From the NCBI RefSeq assembly GCF_004136575.1, contig NZ_NOIQ01000002.1:150256-214255 (forward strand): a stretch of DNA of 64,000 bases, in the 5' to 3' direction. Below, piece after piece: positions 35,819 to 44,406 of the stretch; position 1 is the first letter of the stretch, and each line of letters begins with the position of its first letter. Below the pieces are notes generated by a model. It was given only the letters and a program-made list of their open reading frames with translations, searched no databases and had not been told where the DNA came from. Origin of the DNA: Rothia koreensis (lineage in GTDB: Bacteria > Actinomycetota > Actinomycetes > Actinomycetales > Micrococcaceae). The position numbers and the translations under genes were made by a program.

Positions 35819-36850
35819 ATGAGCTTGCGAGAACTGCCCCTCCTGGAACAGCTTGAAGACACCGCGGTCGTGGTCTCCGTGCCGCTCAATGTGCGGTTCC
35901 GAGGGGTCGAGCACCGGGAAGCGCTCTTGGTCCGAGGCCCCCAGGGGTGGGGAGAATTCTGCCCGTTCCTCGAGTACGGTCCCGACGAATCGGCCCGGTG
36001 GTTGGCCTGCGCGATCGAGACCGCGTGGGAACCTGCCCCGGAAGCTCGTCGCGACCGTATTCCGGTCAACGCGACCATGCCCGCCGTGGGCCCCGAGAGG
36101 GTCCCGGAGGTTCTGGGGCGCTCCCGCGGGTCGGTGCGTGAGGTCAAGATCAAGGTCGCCGAGAAGGGGCAGAGCCTCGCCGACGACGTCGCCCGCGTGC
36201 GTGCGGTCCGGAGGGCCGCACCCGATGCCGTGCTGAAGATGGATGCGAACGGAGGCTGGGACCATCGGGAAGCCCTCGAGGCGCTCCGCGCTCTGGCCGA
36301 ATTCGAACCCGCCTACGTGGAACAGCCGGTTGCCGATATCGAAGGGCTGGCTCGTCTGCGCGAGGCGGCCGACAAGGAAGGGCTGCGAGTGCCTGTCGCG
36401 GCCGATGAGTCCGTGCGCAAGGAATCCGACCCGTTGAGAGTCGCTCGCCTCGGGGCCGCGGACCTGATCGTGGTCAAGGCTGCGCCCCTGGGCGGACCGC
36501 GGAACGCCCTGGACATCATCGAGAACGCGGGGCTCCCGGCCGTCGTCAGCTCGGCGTTGGAGACGTCCGTGGGAATGTACAGCGGCCTCGCGCTGGCGGC
36601 GGCCCTGCCGCGGCTGGAGCACGGTTGCGGGTTGGGTACCGCCTCGCTCCTGGCGGGGGACCTGACCGCCGATCCGTTGATCCCCGAGGACGGCTGCCTT
36701 CCGGTGCGCCGGGTCAGTCCCGACCCGGGGCGACTCGACGAGTTCCGGGCGGACGGTGGGCGCCGTGACTGGTGGATGAAAAGATTGAGCGACAGTTATC
36801 AGCGGCTACTGGCCCGTGGCGAGCGATCGGGCGACGCGGGCCACGAGTGA
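35819..36850 (+). CDS. menC: o-Succinylbenzoate synthase
   Basis: A 343-residue enolase-superfamily dehydratase that converts SHCHC to OSB. The catalytic KxK is EVKIKV (Lys 110 and 112); metal ligands are Asp in MDANGGW (about 142), Glu in YVEQPV and Asp in AADES; the distal Lys is in LIVVKAAPLGG. The start is ATG 35819; an ATG at 35771 in frame is possible. The GNAT gene follows 10 bp after the stop. menD, its usual neighbour, is displaced by the metallophore-like operon. Confidence 0.92.
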   Translation: MSLRELPLLEQLEDTAVVVSVPLNVRFRGVEHREALLVRGPQGWGEFCPFLEYGPDESARWLACAIETAWEPAPEARRDRIPVNATMPAVGPERVPEVLGRSRGSVREVKIKVAEKGQSLADDVARVRAVRRAAPDAVLKMDANGGWDHREALEALRALAEFEPAYVEQPVADIEGLARLREAADKEGLRVPVAADESVRKESDPLRVARLGAADLIVVKAAPLGGPRNALDIIENAGLPAVVSSALETSVGMYSGLALAAALPRLEHGCGLGTASLLAGDLTADPLIPEDGCLPVRRVSPDPGRLDEFRADGGRRDWWMKRLSDSYQRLLARGERSGDAGHE

Positions 36851-36860
36851 GGAGCAACGC

Positions 36861-37280
36861 ATGCACCAGGACTACCGGTTGATCATGGTGGCACCGCCGG
36901 TCGCGGACTACGTGCGGCTACGGGCCGAAGCCGGACTCTCACCGAAGACGGAAGCACAGGCGGCACCGGCGCTGACCGGGTCCTGGGCCTGGGCGCACGT
37001 CGAACACCGCTCCACCGGTGAGGTGGTGGGCATGGGGCGGGTCCTCGGCGACGGCGGCTGGTACTTCCACATCGCCGACATGGCGACCCTCCCCGCCCAC
37101 CAGGGGAGAGGTATCGGGCGGGCCGTCATCACCTCCCTGATCGACAGGATCCGGGAGCACGCCCCGGACGACCCCTACATCACGCTGATGGCCGACGAAC
37201 CCGGCCGTCCCCTGTATCGCAGCGTGGGCTTCAGGGACGCGATGCCCCACTCGATGGGAATGGTTCTGCCTCGCGAGTGA
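36861..37280 (+). CDS. GNAT-family N-acetyltransferase
   Basis: A 139-residue acetyltransferase with the acetyl-CoA-binding motif HQGRGIGRAVITSL (about 82-95) and the terminal YRSVGF segment. The closest type is the small GNAT proteins that act on amino groups of small molecules. AGGAG at 36850-36854 fits ATG 36861, and it follows menC closely. Its last 50 bp overlap, on the opposite strand, the end of the PLP enzyme gene. Confidence 0.8.
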   Translation: MHQDYRLIMVAPPVADYVRLRAEAGLSPKTEAQAAPALTGSWAWAHVEHRSTGEVVGMGRVLGDGGWYFHIADMATLPAHQGRGIGRAVITSLIDRIREHAPDDPYITLMADEPGRPLYRSVGFRDAMPHSMGMVLPRE

Positions 37281-38322
37281 CCGACCCTCCCCAGTGAACG
37301 GCAGACCAGGGCAACCGCGGTGATTCGCGCGGGGAGCCCAGCACCTGGGGTTCGAAGACGGACACGTCCGGCACGTCATCGGCGTCCTCGTAGACGTCTT
37401 CGAGGTACCGATGACCCGTGTCCGGGCACGTCATGAGGGTGCAGTGTGCTGAGGAAGCTCGATCTCGGCCCAGGTAGTCGGCCACCGCGTAGGCCGCCCC
37501 GGAGCTGAGCCCGGCAAAGAGCGCATGCCTCCTGCACAGAGCGAGGGTGCCCGCGCGTCCTACCTCGTATGAGACCCAGTGGACGGAGTCGTAGAGCTCG
37601 TGCCGGACGTTGTCGAAGGGAATCGAGCTGCCAATGCCCGCGATCAGCATGTCCGGGTCCTCCACGTCCTCCGAGCCGAAGGTCACCGACCCGAAGGGCT
37701 GGACCCCCACGAGACGCACCGTCAGCCCCGAGGCAGCCAGCCCGAGACCGAGCGCCCCGCTGGAAACCCCGGATCCCACTGGAGCCACGAGGTCCACGGA
37801 ACGGTACCCACGGCCCCGCAACAGGTCGCCGCACCGAGTCGCAATGGGCTGATAGCCCGCGTAGTGGACGGCGTCGTGGTACTGACGCATCCAGTGCCAG
37901 TCCGGATGCGCCTCGATCAGCTCGCGAACCCGCGCGACGCGTCGGTCCTGATCGGCCCGGAGGGAGGTGCTGGGCGGCATCTGTTCGAGTTCGACGCCCA
38001 GCAGGTCCAATTGCACGCGGAGGGTCTGGTCGATCGTCGTCGAGCCGATGATGCAGCAGCGGAGCCCCAATTCGTGACAGGCCATGGCCAAAGCGCAGGC
38101 GTAGATCCCGCTCGACGAATCGATGACCGTGCCGCCTCGCCGGATGGTGCCGCGACGCATGAGCTCGAGCAGTGCACCCCGGGCGGACCGTGCTTTCATG
38201 ACCTCGAACCGGAGGGCGAAGAGATCGGGGGACAGCTCGATGACATCCGGGGCCCCCAGTGCCACGCCGGCGTGCGGAGCTATGGCCTGCGGAAGATCGG
38301 AGGCGGTGATTTCGTTGCTCAA
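37231..38322 (-). CDS. Divergent cysteine-synthase-fold PLP enzyme (SbnA/CBS-like)
   Basis: A 363-residue fold-type II PLP enzyme. Lys43 in VMKARSARGA aligns with the KDR-type PLP lysine; VIDSSSGIYACALA (67-80) replaces the usual TSGNTG asparagine loop; APVGSGVSSGALG (180-192) is the phosphate-binding Gly-rich loop; LMTCPDTGHRYLED matches the family C-terminus. Beta-replacement chemistry on O-acetyl- or O-phosphoserine-type substrates is expected. The altered loop argues against a housekeeping cysteine synthase. The start is TTG 38322, overlapping the kinase stop by 4 bp. As the last gene of the operon it would use the kinase's product; SbnA of staphyloferrin B (O-phosphoserine plus glutamate) is the closest precedent. 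The amine partner is unknown. Confidence 0.72.
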   Translation of the reverse strand: MSNEITASDLPQAIAPHAGVALGAPDVIELSPDLFALRFEVMKARSARGALLELMRRGTIRRGGTVIDSSSGIYACALAMACHELGLRCCIIGSTTIDQTLRVQLDLLGVELEQMPPSTSLRADQDRRVARVRELIEAHPDWHWMRQYHDAVHYAGYQPIATRCGDLLRGRGYRSVDLVAPVGSGVSSGALGLGLAASGLTVRLVGVQPFGSVTFGSEDVEDPDMLIAGIGSSIPFDNVRHELYDSVHWVSYEVGRAGTLALCRRHALFAGLSSGAAYAVADYLGRDRASSAHCTLMTCPDTGHRYLEDVYEDADDVPDVSVFEPQVLGSPRESPRLPWSAVHWGGSVTREAEPFPSSGASRP

Positions 38323-39314
38323 GGGTCCTCCCCAAGAAAGTGCGCGGTCGAGTCGAAACCGGCGGCGTCCAACGCCCGCCGAGCCCGGAGGATTCGCTGG
38401 TCAACCGCCGCATCGGCCGGGTCGTACATGACCGAGCAGACGGTTCCGCTGTGCGCGACCTGAACCCCCACCCCGCCGGTGCGTTCGCAGATCTCGAGCA
38501 CACGGGGAAGGTCGGGTTTGGGCAGGTACCGCTGATTGATCAACGCGGAGTCGGTCGCGACTCCGCCCAGAATCCTCGTATTGCCCGTGCGCACGGCCGT
38601 CTCCATTGCGCTCGTCAAACGAGCGAATTCGGCATGCTCGTCGGACGTATAGGCGGGCGGACTCACCCCCAGCGTGTCCACGGGCTGACCTGGCAGTCGG
38701 CACCCCACCAGCCGAACGGGCGGCAGGGGACGGTCCCACCGGCGCAGCACCTCCGCGTGGCGCTGGGCGAAGAGAACGGGCGTGGTGTCGAAGGCCAACG
38801 GGTCCGAGGCCGTCTCCGCCTGGACCGCGATCGCGCTGACGTGCAGGTCGTCCAGGGGCAGTCCGCAACAGTCGCAGACCGCTCGAATGGTCGCGACGAC
38901 GTCGGCGGTCGAGGAGCCCATCCCACAACCTCGCGGAAGGTCGCTGCGCAGCTGCAGGGTGCCGCCCGGCGGCCGAGGAAGACCAAGGTCGTCGCAGGTT
39001 CGAAGCACGATCTCCGCGGCCCTCACGGATTTGCCGCGGGTACCGTCCGCGTGTACTCCGCGGTGCGTGCGATGGGGTCGGAATACGGCGGAGGCTCCAT
39101 GCCGCGGCAAGGGAATCGTCACGAGGGCGGGTACGACCTCGGACCGGCGTGGGCTCCAGGCGACTCCCTGGAGGAGTTCACCGTGGTGGCCCCTGCAGAA
39201 GCCTCGCCCCGGTTGAAACTCGCCCGAGCCGACGCCTGGACCCGATCGGAGGACGGTTGCGCGAGCCCCACGCATTCCTCCGACGGTTGGGCGATCCGAT
39301 CCGGGGCCGATCAT
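38319..39314 (-). CDS. GHMP-superfamily kinase, PduX-like (amino-acid hydroxyl kinase)
   Basis: A 331-residue protein with two PduX-type signatures: GHHGELLQG (42-50) and the GHMP ATP loop LPRGCGMGSSTAD (126-138). PduX phosphorylates L-threonine for cobalamin side-chain synthesis; no cobalamin genes are near, so here the substrate may be L-serine, L-threonine or a homologue activated for the adjacent PLP enzyme (inference). The C-terminal third has GVGVQVAHSGTVCSVMYDP, the GHMP C-terminal lid. The start is ATG 39314 in an ATGA overlap with the MFS stop. The first 30 residues are low-complexity, so a later start is possible. Confidence 0.78.
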   Translation of the reverse strand: MIGPGSDRPTVGGMRGARATVLRSGPGVGSGEFQPGRGFCRGHHGELLQGVAWSPRRSEVVPALVTIPLPRHGASAVFRPHRTHRGVHADGTRGKSVRAAEIVLRTCDDLGLPRPPGGTLQLRSDLPRGCGMGSSTADVVATIRAVCDCCGLPLDDLHVSAIAVQAETASDPLAFDTTPVLFAQRHAEVLRRWDRPLPPVRLVGCRLPGQPVDTLGVSPPAYTSDEHAEFARLTSAMETAVRTGNTRILGGVATDSALINQRYLPKPDLPRVLEICERTGGVGVQVAHSGTVCSVMYDPADAAVDQRILRARRALDAAGFDSTAHFLGEDP

Positions 39315-40591
39315 GATCGTTCCCTCCGATATTCGACATTCAGCCGACGTGCCGCCGCCAGGGACGCAAAACAGGCGCCGGCCGTGAGGCCGGCCAGGAC
39401 GAATCCGGCCCCATGCCATCCCCACGCCATGGCGCCGAGACCCGCGACGGACGCGCCAAGGCATACGCCGAGGCTCTGTCCGGCGCCGTTGAGTCCGAGA
39501 ACCGTTCCCCGATGGCCGCCCGACTGCCTGACCAACAAGGTCGTCATCGCGGCCGCCAGGACGGCGTGCGAGACACCCAGGGCGGCGGTCGCGAGGAGTG
39601 CCGCGGGCAGATGGTCGGTGAGGAACAGAACGAGGACCGCGACGGCACCCACCATCGCGGCGACGGCCCCCGCGATCGCTGTGACCACCGGATTGTCCGC
39701 CCGGCGGATCGCGAAGCCGCCGAACCAGTTGCCCAGGAAGAAGGAGAGCCCCGACAGGGTCCACACCAGTGAAAACACTCCTGCGCCCAGGTGGAAGCGC
39801 TCGTCATAGAGGACCGCGAGGTACGCGAGTTGGCCCATGAATGCGGCGGTGCGCAGGGCCGAGGCCGCGAGAAGCATCGGGACCGAGGCCAGGGTCGAGG
39901 CGATCCGGAACGATCGCAGGTATCCGGTGCCGGGACCATTGCGGTCGGCCGTCGAATGCTCAGCCGAGGCCGGCCGAGCCAGGAACAAGGCCATGGCGAG
40001 AGCGGAGCAGAGGACGGCCGTCGCGATCAGATCACCCCGCCACCCCCACCAGACTGCGGGTCCGGCCAGGAGTGGGGCGGAGAGAACAGCCGTCAGGGTC
40101 ATTACCGCCGAGACTTGGGTGGCTGCCCGGCCCGACGTCGACTCGTCGTCGAACCTGTCCGCGGCCATGGCCGAAGCGGCCGGGTTGAGCACCGAGGTTG
40201 CCGCCCCGACGAGGAGGCAGAACAGGGCCCATGCCCAGACGGGCCCGACCAGCCCGACGACGCACGCGGCGGCCAGGAGCAGCAACGACCAGATCACCGC
40301 TGACCGGCGGGGCACACGGTCCAGCAAGGGGGCACAGGTCAACCCGACCAGGAGCGCAGCAACGCCACCGACGCCCCGAAGGCTGCCCATCAGCGTGGCG
40401 TCGTGGCCACTGTTCCTCGTGATATCGACCAGGAAATTGGAGTAGATCGTGAATGGCACCAGGCCGAGGGCGCAAGCCCCGAGGAGGGGCCAGATCCTGG
40501 TCGCGATGGCCGCGTCGTTCAGAGAGGCATCCGTTGTCGATGCTTGGTTCATGGGTCGTCCTTGCTTGGGGGTTCGTGTCCGACCGGTCAT
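39311..40591 (-). CDS. MFS transporter, candidate metallophore exporter
   Basis: A 426-residue protein with 12 predicted helices. LLDRVPRRSAV is the loop 2-3 motif A equivalent, and LLVRQSGGHRGTVLGLNGAGQSLGVCLGA resembles drug/siderophore exporters. The ATG start overlaps the stop of the DUF364 gene (ATGA), and its own stop overlaps the kinase start, so it is firmly inside the operon. Export of the operon's product is the most economical role; import of another metabolite cannot be excluded. Confidence 0.72.
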   Translation of the reverse strand: MTGRTRTPKQGRPMNQASTTDASLNDAAIATRIWPLLGACALGLVPFTIYSNFLVDITRNSGHDATLMGSLRGVGGVAALLVGLTCAPLLDRVPRRSAVIWSLLLLAAACVVGLVGPVWAWALFCLLVGAATSVLNPAASAMAADRFDDESTSGRAATQVSAVMTLTAVLSAPLLAGPAVWWGWRGDLIATAVLCSALAMALFLARPASAEHSTADRNGPGTGYLRSFRIASTLASVPMLLAASALRTAAFMGQLAYLAVLYDERFHLGAGVFSLVWTLSGLSFFLGNWFGGFAIRRADNPVVTAIAGAVAAMVGAVAVLVLFLTDHLPAALLATAALGVSHAVLAAAMTTLLVRQSGGHRGTVLGLNGAGQSLGVCLGASVAGLGAMAWGWHGAGFVLAGLTAGACFASLAAARRLNVEYRRERS

Positions 40592-41406
40592 GGCACTCGG
40601 TAGATGTGCAGAAGGGTCTCGTCCGCGCTGAACTGGGAAAAAGGGAAGTGCTCGGCGCTCAGGGCAGACACCCCGCGTCCCAGGAACTCACGAGCGACGG
40701 CCGACCCCGATTGGGCGTACAGCGCGAGAGGCAGGGAGCGGTCGATACAGCGATGTCGTATTCGGTCGAAGCTTCCGTTTCCGAGTGTCATGCCGGTCGC
40801 GATGACCGCATCCGCTTCGTCGAGAACCTCGTCCATATCGTTCGTGACGGGATCTCCCCACTGCGTGAACTGCATACCGAAGTCACACGGCAGGGGCTCT
40901 CCTCCGCGTTCCCGGATCGCCGCGACCAGCGGATTGACCACCCCGATGAGGGCCACCCGGTCTCCGGAACCGATGTCCAGGAGACGCGCCACGGCGTCGT
41001 CGCGCGCTTCGGCACGCTGGTCGGGAGTCCCGGGAGGAAGGCGGACTGACTGTGCCCGGTCATCGTCCCGGTGAGGGCGGCGCGCCGCCAGCCATCCGTC
41101 CAGGGCCGCCAACCGGATCGGAGACCGGGAATCCTGCAACAGGTCACCGACCGGGCGACCGGACAGGTCGGAGACGTCCGGTCCCAGTTCTCCGGCCTCG
41201 ACGGCGCAGGCGCCGAAAGCGTTTTCGACTCTGACAAGGACGTACTGGTTCCGATAGAGCTGGTCTCCTGCGGCAAGCCTCGTTCCGTGCTGGACGTAGA
41301 AGACGCTGCGGGCGATCAGGGGCTCCGAAGCGGAGCGCTCGTGAAGCAGCACGTGGTGGCGGAGGTCGTCCACCGAATCAATGTCCTGGTCCATGACCGG
41401 GTTCAC
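40588..41406 (-). CDS. DUF4213/DUF364 protein (putative heavy-metal chelation domain)
   Basis: A 272-residue protein. The N-terminal half resembles DUF4213 (GRPVGDLL, IRLAALDGWLAA); the C-terminal half resembles DUF364, a Rossmann-like domain (VALIGVVNPLVAAIRERG; AVIATGMTLGNGSFDRI; YAQSGSAVAREFLGRGVSAL). DUF364 proteins are annotated as putative heavy-metal chelators and are often near metal or cofactor genes. Here it could handle the incoming metal complex or release the metal in the cytoplasm (inference). The start is GTG 41406 in a GTGA overlap with the lipoprotein stop. Confidence 0.75.
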   Translation of the reverse strand: MNPVMDQDIDSVDDLRHHVLLHERSASEPLIARSVFYVQHGTRLAAGDQLYRNQYVLVRVENAFGACAVEAGELGPDVSDLSGRPVGDLLQDSRSPIRLAALDGWLAARRPHRDDDRAQSVRLPPGTPDQRAEARDDAVARLLDIGSGDRVALIGVVNPLVAAIRERGGEPLPCDFGMQFTQWGDPVTNDMDEVLDEADAVIATGMTLGNGSFDRIRHRCIDRSLPLALYAQSGSAVAREFLGRGVSALSAEHFPFSQFSADETLLHIYRVP

Positions 41407-42437
41407 CGCAGCCCCCTCTCCCTGAGGTACTCGGAGAGCTTTTCGGCGGCCTCGATGTTGCGGGGACCGGCCACCGCTTCGCCATAGTCCATGACGTAGA
41501 TGTTGTCCTCTCGGACCGCGGGGGAGTCCTTGATGGGCGACTCGTTCTTGAGGTAGTCGATTTTGTCCTCGACCGGCTGCTTGTTGTAGTCCACGACGAC
41601 GATGGCCTGGGGATCGGCGGTGACCACCGACTCCCAGCCGACGGTGTCCCACCGCGCATCGACATCCGAGGTCACCGACCGTGCGCCGGCCAGCTCGACC
41701 ACCGAATTCGTGGCCGTCCTCTTCCCCGCCGTGTACGGCTCACTGGTCCCGGAGTCGTACACGAACACACGGCTCTGGTCCTCCGGGCGTGGGTCCTCAG
41801 CGAGTTTCTTCCTGCGCTGCTCCAGATCGGAGACCAGAGCGTCGGCCCGGTCCTGGACGTCGAAGATGGTGCCGAGGTCTTTCAGATCCTGGATCGTCGC
41901 ATCGATGGGCTCCGGGTCGGAGGTGTCGGATTTGTAGTTGTAGCAGGTCTCGTTCTGCATGTATGCGTTGATGCCGACCTTGGCCAGGGAATCAGGCGTG
42001 ACCCCTCGTTCTTCGCTGAAGCCCGCCTGCCAGCCGGCGAAGACCCAGTCGGCCGAGGCGCTGACCAGGGACTCCTGGCTGAGCACGGAGTCCGAAATCG
42101 TCTCGACCTTCTGGTAGTCATCCCGGTACGGGGATTTGTCGATCACGCTGCTGACGGTTTTGGGCAACACGATCCCGCGCATCCGATCGGCCAGGCCCAG
42201 GGAGAACATCTTCTCGATCGCGGAGACGTCGTAGGCCACCGCCTTGCCCGGGGACGGATAGGACGTCGTCTGACCGCAATTGGTCACGGACTTCTTGGGG
42301 GCGCCCGAGCCGTCTTCCTCGACGGAGGCGCCGCATCCGGACAGGAGCAGCGCACTCACGATTCCGGCCGAGCACCACATGGCTCGGCGACGTCGGGCCC
42401 TGTCGGTGACGTGTGCGGGTCTGGAATGGGGGACCAT
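41403..42437 (-). CDS. ABC transporter substrate-binding lipoprotein, FecB/FhuD type
   Basis: A 344-residue protein. The N-terminus has an Arg-rich head, a hydrophobic stretch and a lipobox (LLLSGC); a helical-backbone cluster A-1-type binding fold follows (AVAYDVSAIEKMFSLGLADRM; DWVFAGWQAGF; ADPQAIVVVDY; NIYVMDYG). Two further cysteines (NCGQTT and NETCYNY) could form a disulfide. It is expected to bind a metal-chelate, though cobalamin or F420-0-like ligands use similar proteins. A clear AAGGAG lies before ATG 42437; it begins 77 bp after the ATPase stop. Confidence 0.85.
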   Translation of the reverse strand: MVPHSRPAHVTDRARRRRAMWCSAGIVSALLLSGCGASVEEDGSGAPKKSVTNCGQTTSYPSPGKAVAYDVSAIEKMFSLGLADRMRGIVLPKTVSSVIDKSPYRDDYQKVETISDSVLSQESLVSASADWVFAGWQAGFSEERGVTPDSLAKVGINAYMQNETCYNYKSDTSDPEPIDATIQDLKDLGTIFDVQDRADALVSDLEQRRKKLAEDPRPEDQSRVFVYDSGTSEPYTAGKRTATNSVVELAGARSVTSDVDARWDTVGWESVVTADPQAIVVVDYNKQPVEDKIDYLKNESPIKDSPAVREDNIYVMDYGEAVAGPRNIEAAEKLSEYLRERGLR

Positions 42438-42514
42438 GGATCTCCTTCATTGGGGGGTGAGGTGGACGGGACATGCCCGGAGCGGGCGGGGGCGTCGTCG
42501 TTCGTCGGGTCGAT

Positions 42515-43348
42515 TCACCACGGGAACAGGAAGTGCGGGGCGCCGTTGTCCGGGCGGGTCGTCACGAGGGGGCGGACCGCATAGACCTTTTCGATCAGGT
42601 CTGCGTCGAGGCGCGCGGTGGGTGGGCCGTCGGCGACGATGCGGCCTCGGTCCATGACAACGACCCGGTTGCACGCGCTCGCGGCGAGGTTCAGGTCGTG
42701 CAGGGCCATGATGATGCCTGGTGGACGCGTCGACGTGCCGGTAGGGGATTCGTCGTCACTCGGGTTCGGTCCTCCTGGGGCCGTCGTCTGGTGGGCCAGT
42801 TTCCGCAGGAGTCCGACGAGCTCGACCTGGTACCTCAGATCAAGGTGGTTGGTGGGTTCGTCGAGCAGAAGGTAAGGGGTCCGTTGCGCCAGTGCCCGGG
42901 CAAGGAGGGTCCGCTGGCGTTCGCCGCCCGAGAGTCCCAGAAAACTCCGGTCGGCCAGGCACTGGACCCCGGTCCGGGCCATGGCCGTGGCAACGACCTG
43001 CTCCGTCCGGCAAGCCGGCGTCGGGTGAGCCGCGGCCCCGAGCGCGACGACCTCGGCCACCGTGAAATCGAGGTCTCCCCGTTCCTCCTGGGGCAGCGCT
43101 GCGAGGAGCGACGCCGACTCCCGGAAGGACAGCCGGTCCATGCGGGAACCGTCGATCAGAACGGCGCCGCTGCTCGGCCGGAGCGCACGGTACAGAGCCT
43201 TGAGCATCGTTGATTTGCCGCAGCCATTGGGGCCGACCAGACCCACGACGTCGCCGGGGCTGATCGTGAGGGAGACTTCCCTGACGACGTCGCGGCCGGC
43301 CACCGGGATCGAGACCTCGTCCAGGACGAGTGCGTCGTTCACCTTCAT
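42515..43348 (-). CDS. ABC transporter ATP-binding protein, FepC type
   Basis: A 277-residue ATPase with Walker A VGPNGCGKSTM (about 38-48), signature LSGGERQR, Walker B LLLDEPTNHLD and the switch His in ALHDLN. An insertion of about 28 Gly/Pro/Ser/Thr-rich residues lies between RKLAHQ and PPGIIMALHD, unusual for the family and easily seen as a disordered loop. It starts at an ATGA overlap with the permease stop. It would energise uptake through the adjacent permease. Confidence 0.9.
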   Translation of the reverse strand: MKVNDALVLDEVSIPVAGRDVVREVSLTISPGDVVGLVGPNGCGKSTMLKALYRALRPSSGAVLIDGSRMDRLSFRESASLLAALPQEERGDLDFTVAEVVALGAAAHPTPACRTEQVVATAMARTGVQCLADRSFLGLSGGERQRTLLARALAQRTPYLLLDEPTNHLDLRYQVELVGLLRKLAHQTTAPGGPNPSDDESPTGTSTRPPGIIMALHDLNLAASACNRVVVMDRGRIVADGPPTARLDADLIEKVYAVRPLVTTRPDNGAPHFLFPW

Positions 43349-44406
43349 CGCGCACCTCCGAAGACATATCCCCGCCGTCGAATGAGCAGCACGAAGACGG
43401 GAACGCCGATCAGCGCGGTCATCACGCCGAGGGGAAGTTCCCTGGGCGGGACCGCGAACCGACTCAGCAGATCGACCCAGACCATGAACACGGCGCCGAA
43501 CAGTGGGGCCAGAACCGTGGCAGGCCTGTGCGCGGGGCCGAGAACGATGCGCGTCAGGTGGGGGATCACCAGGCCAACGAATCCGATGGTGCCCGCGACC
43601 GAGACGAGCGTGGCCGTTCCGATCACGGTGAGCAGGAAGAGGCGGCGTCTCAAGGCCTCGGGATCGACGCCGAGGCTCGCCGAGGACCCGTCACCCATCG
43701 AGAGGACGTCCAGGTCAGGAGCTCGATACCACAGGTACGCGATGACGCCGAGCGTGACCGCCCCCGCCAATGGAAGTTGTGCCCATGACGCTCCGCCCAG
43801 GGAACCGAGCATCCAGAACATCACGGTCCGGGCGGCGTCGCCCTTCGCATCGAAGAAAACGATCGCGGACATGAGCGCCTGGAATCCGAAGGAGAGGACC
43901 ACGCCTGTCAGGATCAGCCGTACCGGGGCGATTCCGCCCGAGGAGCGCGACAGGGCGTATACCAGCACCGAGGCGATGAGGGCCCCGACGAATGCGGCCG
44001 CCGACAACGCGTACACGCCGAAGGAAGACAGGATCCCCCAGGATACGACGGCGCTTGCACCCACCGAGGCGCCCGAGGAGATGCCGAGGATGAACGGATC
44101 GGCGAGTGGATTCCTGACCATGGCTTGGGCGGCGATCCCCAGGGCGCTGAGTCCGGCCCCGACCACGGCAGCCATGACCGCCCTCGGGGTCCTGATCTCC
44201 GCGACGACGGTGTATTCGGTCACGTCGGAAGAGCTGATAGCTCCTCCCGTGACTGCCGACCAGAGGTAGGTTGCGGTCCGGCCGAGAGGGATCGACGCCG
44301 CACCCCAGGAAATGGCCAGCAGCAGGGAGAGCACGAGGAACGCGCCCAGTCCGCAGGCCAGCAGCACGCGACAGCGGTGGTTCGTGCGCAGAGATGAATG
44401 GGTCAT
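43345..44406 (-). CDS. ABC transporter permease, FecCD family
   Basis: A 353-residue permease with about ten helices. Family landmarks are LRTPRAVMAAVVGAGLSALGIAAQAMVRNPLADPFILGISSGAS and GFVGLVIPHLTRIVLGPAHR. It probably works as a homodimer, since only one permease gene is present. It is the first gene of the operon; its ATG 44406 is directly preceded by a -10-like CATTAT embedded in a Fur/Zur-type palindrome, so translation is probably leaderless and repressed when metal is plentiful. Confidence 0.9.
   Translation of the reverse strand: MTHSSLRTNHRCRVLLACGLGAFLVLSLLLAISWGAASIPLGRTATYLWSAVTGGAISSSDVTEYTVVAEIRTPRAVMAAVVGAGLSALGIAAQAMVRNPLADPFILGISSGASVGASAVVSWGILSSFGVYALSAAAFVGALIASVLVYALSRSSGGIAPVRLILTGVVLSFGFQALMSAIVFFDAKGDAARTVMFWMLGSLGGASWAQLPLAGAVTLGVIAYLWYRAPDLDVLSMGDGSSASLGVDPEALRRRLFLLTVIGTATLVSVAGTIGFVGLVIPHLTRIVLGPAHRPATVLAPLFGAVFMVWVDLLSRFAVPPRELPLGVMTALIGVPVFVLLIRRRGYVFGGAR

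Noticed and set aside
38319..39314. PduX-like kinase as evidence of a cobalamin cluster
   Set aside because: No other cobalamin gene or riboswitch is present, and the operator and gene order favour metal acquisition; kept only as an alternative.
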